A DNA stretch of 30,728 nucleotides, taken from NCBI GenBank assembly GCA_016716765.1, contig JADJVA010000007.1, forward strand, positions 1 through 30,728, written 5' to 3'. The translations under genes and the position numbers were made by a program. The stretch comes from Bdellovibrionales bacterium. GTDB taxonomy: Bacteria > Bdellovibrionota > Bdellovibrionia > Bdellovibrionales > UBA1609. The notes under the pieces are model-generated. The model was not told the DNA's origin and did no database searches. It saw only the letters and a list, made by a program, of their open reading frames with translations. Positions 27,818 to 30,728 of this stretch are shown in pieces. How positions within the stretch are numbered: the stretch's first letter is position 1; every line of letters starts with the position of its first letter.

Positions 27818-28372
27818 TCAGGCCTACCATCAAGATCATGATTATACTTTATTTTTTGTTTGTGATTTTGATTTTTCGTCTTCTGTTTTTCGCAACGGAT
27901 CCATTCTTCAGAAAGCTTGTCGTCAGAGTTGATGATCCGAATTTCTAATTTGTCTTTTTCTAATCTGAGGTCAGAATCTTCTGCTTCTGAGATTTTTTCA
28001 CATATGGGCAGCGAGCTTTGACTTGTTGGATCAAAAACTCGGAATAAAACCGTATGAGCACCATGTGCCCACCCCGTTAAAAAATAAAGTCTATCGCCAA
28101 TAAGGATTTCCTTTTCAGAAACCAATCCAAATGGGGGAGATTCTGGCGCGTAGGAAGGCAGTGATTTATCTCCTTGGCTAAAGTAAGACTAATCGCTTGA
28201 CCGTCGAAGACAGAATCGTTTCCAACTGAGACTTCATGGTCCAAGCCGGCTGGGCCAAGGTAGGGAGTGAGCAGGCAAAGAGAAGGAGTTGAATCACAAA
28301 TACCGTCACAACCCTCGCTGTTTCCCAAGAGCTTGAAGGATTGTGCCTGGAGAGTTGCACCGTCTTGAGCAT
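27799..28372 (-). CDS. Predicted exported protein of unknown function, frame-interrupted
   Basis: ATG 28372, with a GAAGGGAAG element before it, opens a basic N-terminus and the membrane segment VVTVFVIQLLLFACSLPTLAQ, which fits a signal peptide ending near AQPAW. After a break near 28240 the protein continues EVSVGNDSVFDGQAISLTLA and KEINHCLPS. After another near 28155 it reads YAPESPPFGLVSEKEILIGD, LYFLTGWAHGAHTVLFRVFD, ending in a charged Lys/Gln-rich tail. About 190 residues. I recognise no domain. It lies downstream of and parallel to the transglycosylase-like gene, separated by 161 bases, and converges with the small Cys-rich gene. Confidence 0.6.
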
Positions 28373-28533
28373 GTTAATTCTTCCCTTCTCTATTTCGACT
28401 CTTGGGGAGGCTTGGCTTTATTGAGGCATTCTATAGTGACAGCAGAGGATCTTATTAAACATTTTTCACAGTTTAAAATTCGCTTTACGTAAGTCTCGTT
28501 AACAGTCGGATCGTCGTCCCCTCCTGTATCTCT

Positions 28534-29143
28534 TTAGCGCAGTTTAAGATTTTTGGGATTACTTTCTTCGAATTTCTGATGGAGGATGGCCAGGCCAATC
28601 TCCATTTGAGCAAGAGGAAAAGATTTCATTTTCTCGTAATAGGTGGCCCCATTCTTAATCTGTTCAAATCCAGCGACTTTAGAAGAAAACCAGTCTCCTC
28701 GGGTGAAGAGATCTCTGCAGGTGCTCTTCGTTGTCTGGGCAAAGACCCGATGCAGACGAGCTTGAGGCCTTAGCTCTTAGATCAAACGTGGATTCGTTGT
28801 ATGCCTTGCATGTAAGAACTTGAGGGCTGTATGACAGTCCATGGACTCTTGTCAGTTCTTGGTACCCTTTAATGAGGGCTTTGCCTCTCTCTACAAGTTC
28901 CAGTTCAGAAGGTTTTGGTTCAGACCACTCCTTCAGAGAAGGAACAATCTTAGGATCAAGAATCTCTTCAGATTCATTTTTCTCGGTTGCCTTTTCGGAG
29001 ATGGCCTTGATGTTCTTTGCCTGATCTTGGCAACTCCCGCGATTGAACTTACACGGGTCCTTCGTACTAGCTGACTCTGACTGCGTATCAGCATGAAGAA
29101 GAAAAACAAGTAGTATGCCAAAAGCATGAAAGAGGAGGTTCAT
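28534..29143 (-). CDS. Secreted lytic-transglycosylase (SLT)-like protein, one frameshift
   Basis: ATG 29143 begins MNLLFHAFGILLVFLLHADT, a signal peptide, with an AAGGA RBS upstream. An acidic low-complexity stretch of about 60 residues follows, then HGLSYSPQVLTCKAYNESTF and DLRAKASSSSASGL, the catalytic-Glu motif (ES) and GxxGLxQ region of SLT domains. The frame breaks near 28730. The other frame continues QTTKSTCRDLFTRGDW, KNGATYYEKMKSFPLAQMEI and LAILHQKFEESNPKNLKLR, ending TAA 28534-28536. Total about 202 residues. It probably cleaves peptidoglycan glycan strands in the periplasm. The call rests on the short catalytic motif plus the downstream YYEKM-like region. Confidence 0.68.
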
Positions 29144-29230
29144 CAAAATCCTTATCGGACGGAATCAACTGATTCAAGAGGTCGAGTGGTTGATCTTGAC
29201 GAACGCCCAGAATTAGCTATCAATTGAAGC

Positions 29231-30432
29231 ATGCCAATCAATTATAATGATATTGAACAAGCGGCCCAGGTGATTAAGTCCAAAATGAGCAAAACCCAGC
29301 TCCTTCATTCTCGAAGTTGTTCGCGATGGCTGGGAACGGACATCTATTTGAAATATGAAAACCAGCAGATGACCGGTTCCTTTAAGATCCGGGGTGCTTT
29401 TAATAAAGTATCAAGTCTCACAGAGCCTGAAAAAGCGAGGGGAATCGTGGCATGCAGCGCCGGAAACCATGCTCAGGGTGTGGCGCTCTCCGCCAGTTAC
29501 ACAGGGGTGAAGGCGCATGTGGTGATGCCAGTGAATTCTCCTCTGGTGAAGGTCATGGCGACTCAAAGCTACGGGGCTGAGGTTATTTTATATGGCGAAT
29601 TTTTCGACGAAGCCTACGCTCGGGCCAGAGAGCTTGAGCAGCAGAGGGGCTATGTGTTTGTGCATCCCTACGAAGATCCTAAAGTGATTGCAGGTCAGGG
29701 GACAATCGGACTGGAAATTCTTGAGGACCTTCCTGACGTCGATTCAATCGTGGTGCCTATTGGTGGAGGCGGCTTGATTTCTGGAATTGCAACAGCGGTT
29801 AAAATGCTGCGTCCGGGTGCAAGATTTACGGTGTGGTGAGTGACAATACACCTGGAATGTATCATTTGTTTAAAGGCGAACCAGAGATGAAAGCTCCCAA
29901 TCGACCGACAATCGCTGATGGAACAGCAGTCAAAGCCCCCAGTAAATTGATGTATCAGGATTACATTTCCCGGCTTGTCGACGAAGTGATTCGAATCAAA
30001 GACGATGAGATTTCCGAAGCTATGGTTTTTTTGTTGGAGCGGTCCAAGACCCTTGTTGAGGGGGCCGGAGCCATGCCCTTGGCTGCGGCATTAAAAAAGA
30101 CCTTGGATTTGGGAAAGAAGTCCGTCTTTATTCTGTCGGGGGGGAATGTCGATCTAAATGCCTTGGCGAATATCATTGAACGAGGTATGAGTCGTCGCGG
30201 AAGATTGGCACGACTTCAGGTTGTCGTGAACGATGTTCCTGGCAATTTACACAAGATCACAGGTGTATTGGCTGATCAAAGGGCCAACGTCTTAGAGGTC
30301 TACCACGATCGCCTGGGAATGGGGCTTGATATCAGTGAAACAAGTATCGAATTTTTGCTTGAAACCAGAAGCTCCGAACATGTCGAAGAGATCAAGAGGA
30401 TTCTCCGGGCTCAGGGGGCGAGAGTTCTTTAG
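29231..30432 (+). CDS. ilvA: Threonine dehydratase (threonine ammonia-lyase) with C-terminal ACT domain, one frameshift
   Basis: A PLP enzyme deaminating threonine to 2-oxobutanoate. The PLP-lysine motif GSFKIRGAFNKVSSL is near residue 52, followed by ACSAGNHAQGVALSAS, KVIAGQGTIGLEILEDLPDV and the glycine loop VVPIGGGGLISGIATAVK. The frame breaks near 29822-29828 (one missing base; the downstream text reads YGVVSDNTPGMY). It continues to VEGAGAMPLAAAL, ILSGGNVDLNALANIIERGM and a C-terminal ACT domain (LQVVVNDVPGNLHKITGVLA). About 400 residues with a single ACT domain suits the shorter, TdcB/IlvA1-like form. Feedback or effector binding through ACT is likely. The start is ATG 29231; the RBS is weak. 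Confidence 0.9.
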
Positions 30433-30444
30433 AACTGGTGGCAT

Positions 30445-30728
30445 GTGAAGGCGGCAACTGAGGAGATCGATCCGCTCTATCGAAAAATGTTGCCCCTTCG
30501 AATAACCAAAGGTGAAATTCGTAAAGTTGAAATCATCAAAGCTGCAGTGGAGTGTTTGGCAGAGGGTGGTTATGAGCACTTTAACTACAATACGATTGGT
30601 CTCAAGGCCGGTTTGCTCGTTCCCACATCGCTCACTATTTTCCTGATAAGCGCGAGATTTTGTACCTGGTTGTTCATGGGATCTATCGTGAACTCCAACA
30701 GTTAGTCATCGAGAAAATATCAGAGGCA
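30445..30728 (+). CDS. TetR-family transcriptional regulator, 3' truncated, one frameshift
   Basis: Only the N-terminal DNA-binding part is in the window. From GTG 30445 the sequence includes RITKGEIRKVEIIKAAVECL, AEGGYEHFNYNTIGLKAGL (the helix-turn-helix entry), then after a one-base shift near 30617 ARSHIAHYFPDKREILYLVV, the recognition helix and the HYFxxKxxIL signature of TetR proteins. The ligand and targets are unknown. It starts 13 bases after the threonine dehydratase stop on the same strand, so it may be co-transcribed with it. The start codon is uncertain because no strong RBS is visible. Confidence 0.8.

Noticed and set aside
1..30728. CRISPR arrays, insertion sequences, prophage genes, rRNA or tRNA genes
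   Set aside because: I found no regularly spaced repeats of CRISPR size, no transposase or integrase motifs and no structural RNA gene. The only tandem repeats are the short ones at 23050-23114 and 25508-25543.

Overview
The window is bacterial chromosomal DNA of moderate G+C with tightly packed protein genes. I see no tRNA, rRNA, CRISPR array or insertion sequence. The gene set (tmk-holB-tatD beside gap-pgk-tpiA, an AgmX/PglI-type protein, a receiver-GAF protein and a large PLP decarboxylase) suggests a Bdellovibrionota or related former deltaproteobacterial lineage. This is inference from gene content, not a phylogenetic result.

Region 1 (1-14783, all + strand) is a molybdenum island. It starts inside the catalytic subunit of a periplasmic type II DMSO-reductase-family enzyme. 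Its closest remembered relatives are Nitrospira/anammox-type nitrite oxidoreductase, with selenate, chlorate, perchlorate and ethylbenzene enzymes in the same clade. The Fe-S subunit, haem-b gamma subunit and TorD/NarJ-type chaperone follow in A-B-C-D order. A structured leader then precedes an almost complete molybdopterin cofactor pathway: moaA, a probable moaC-mogA fusion, a MOT1-type molybdate transporter, moeA, moaD, moaE, mobA and a MoeB-rhodanese fusion. An unrecognised small gene and an intact 604-codon PLP decarboxylase sit inside this pathway. Genes overlap by 4 bp at several junctions, so they are probably co-transcribed. The island would take up molybdate, build the MGD cofactor and mature the enzyme encoded at its head.

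Region 2 (14780-20523) is mixed and mostly on the - strand: a spore-photoproduct-lyase-family radical SAM protein overlapping an unrecognised gene, a + strand HAD phosphatase, a FecR/AgmX-type envelope protein, secG and a receiver-GAF response regulator. Region 3 (20679-26361, +) is housekeeping: tmk-holB-tatD, then gap-pgk-tpiA. Short tandem repeats lie in the tatD-gap and pgk-tpiA gaps. Region 4 (26330-30728) holds a MORN-repeat protein with a barrel-like C-terminus, a small Cys-rich protein, a secreted unknown, a lytic-transglycosylase-like protein, threonine dehydratase, and the start of a TetR regulator that runs off the window.

A key caveat is that many genes, including gap, pgk and tpiA, are interrupted by single-base frameshifts or an in-frame stop, often at homopolymers, while the protein sequence on both sides stays conserved. 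This looks like uncorrected sequencing error rather than gene decay. I therefore give each gene as one reconstructed span and note the breaks. Exact starts, ends and lengths carry that uncertainty.
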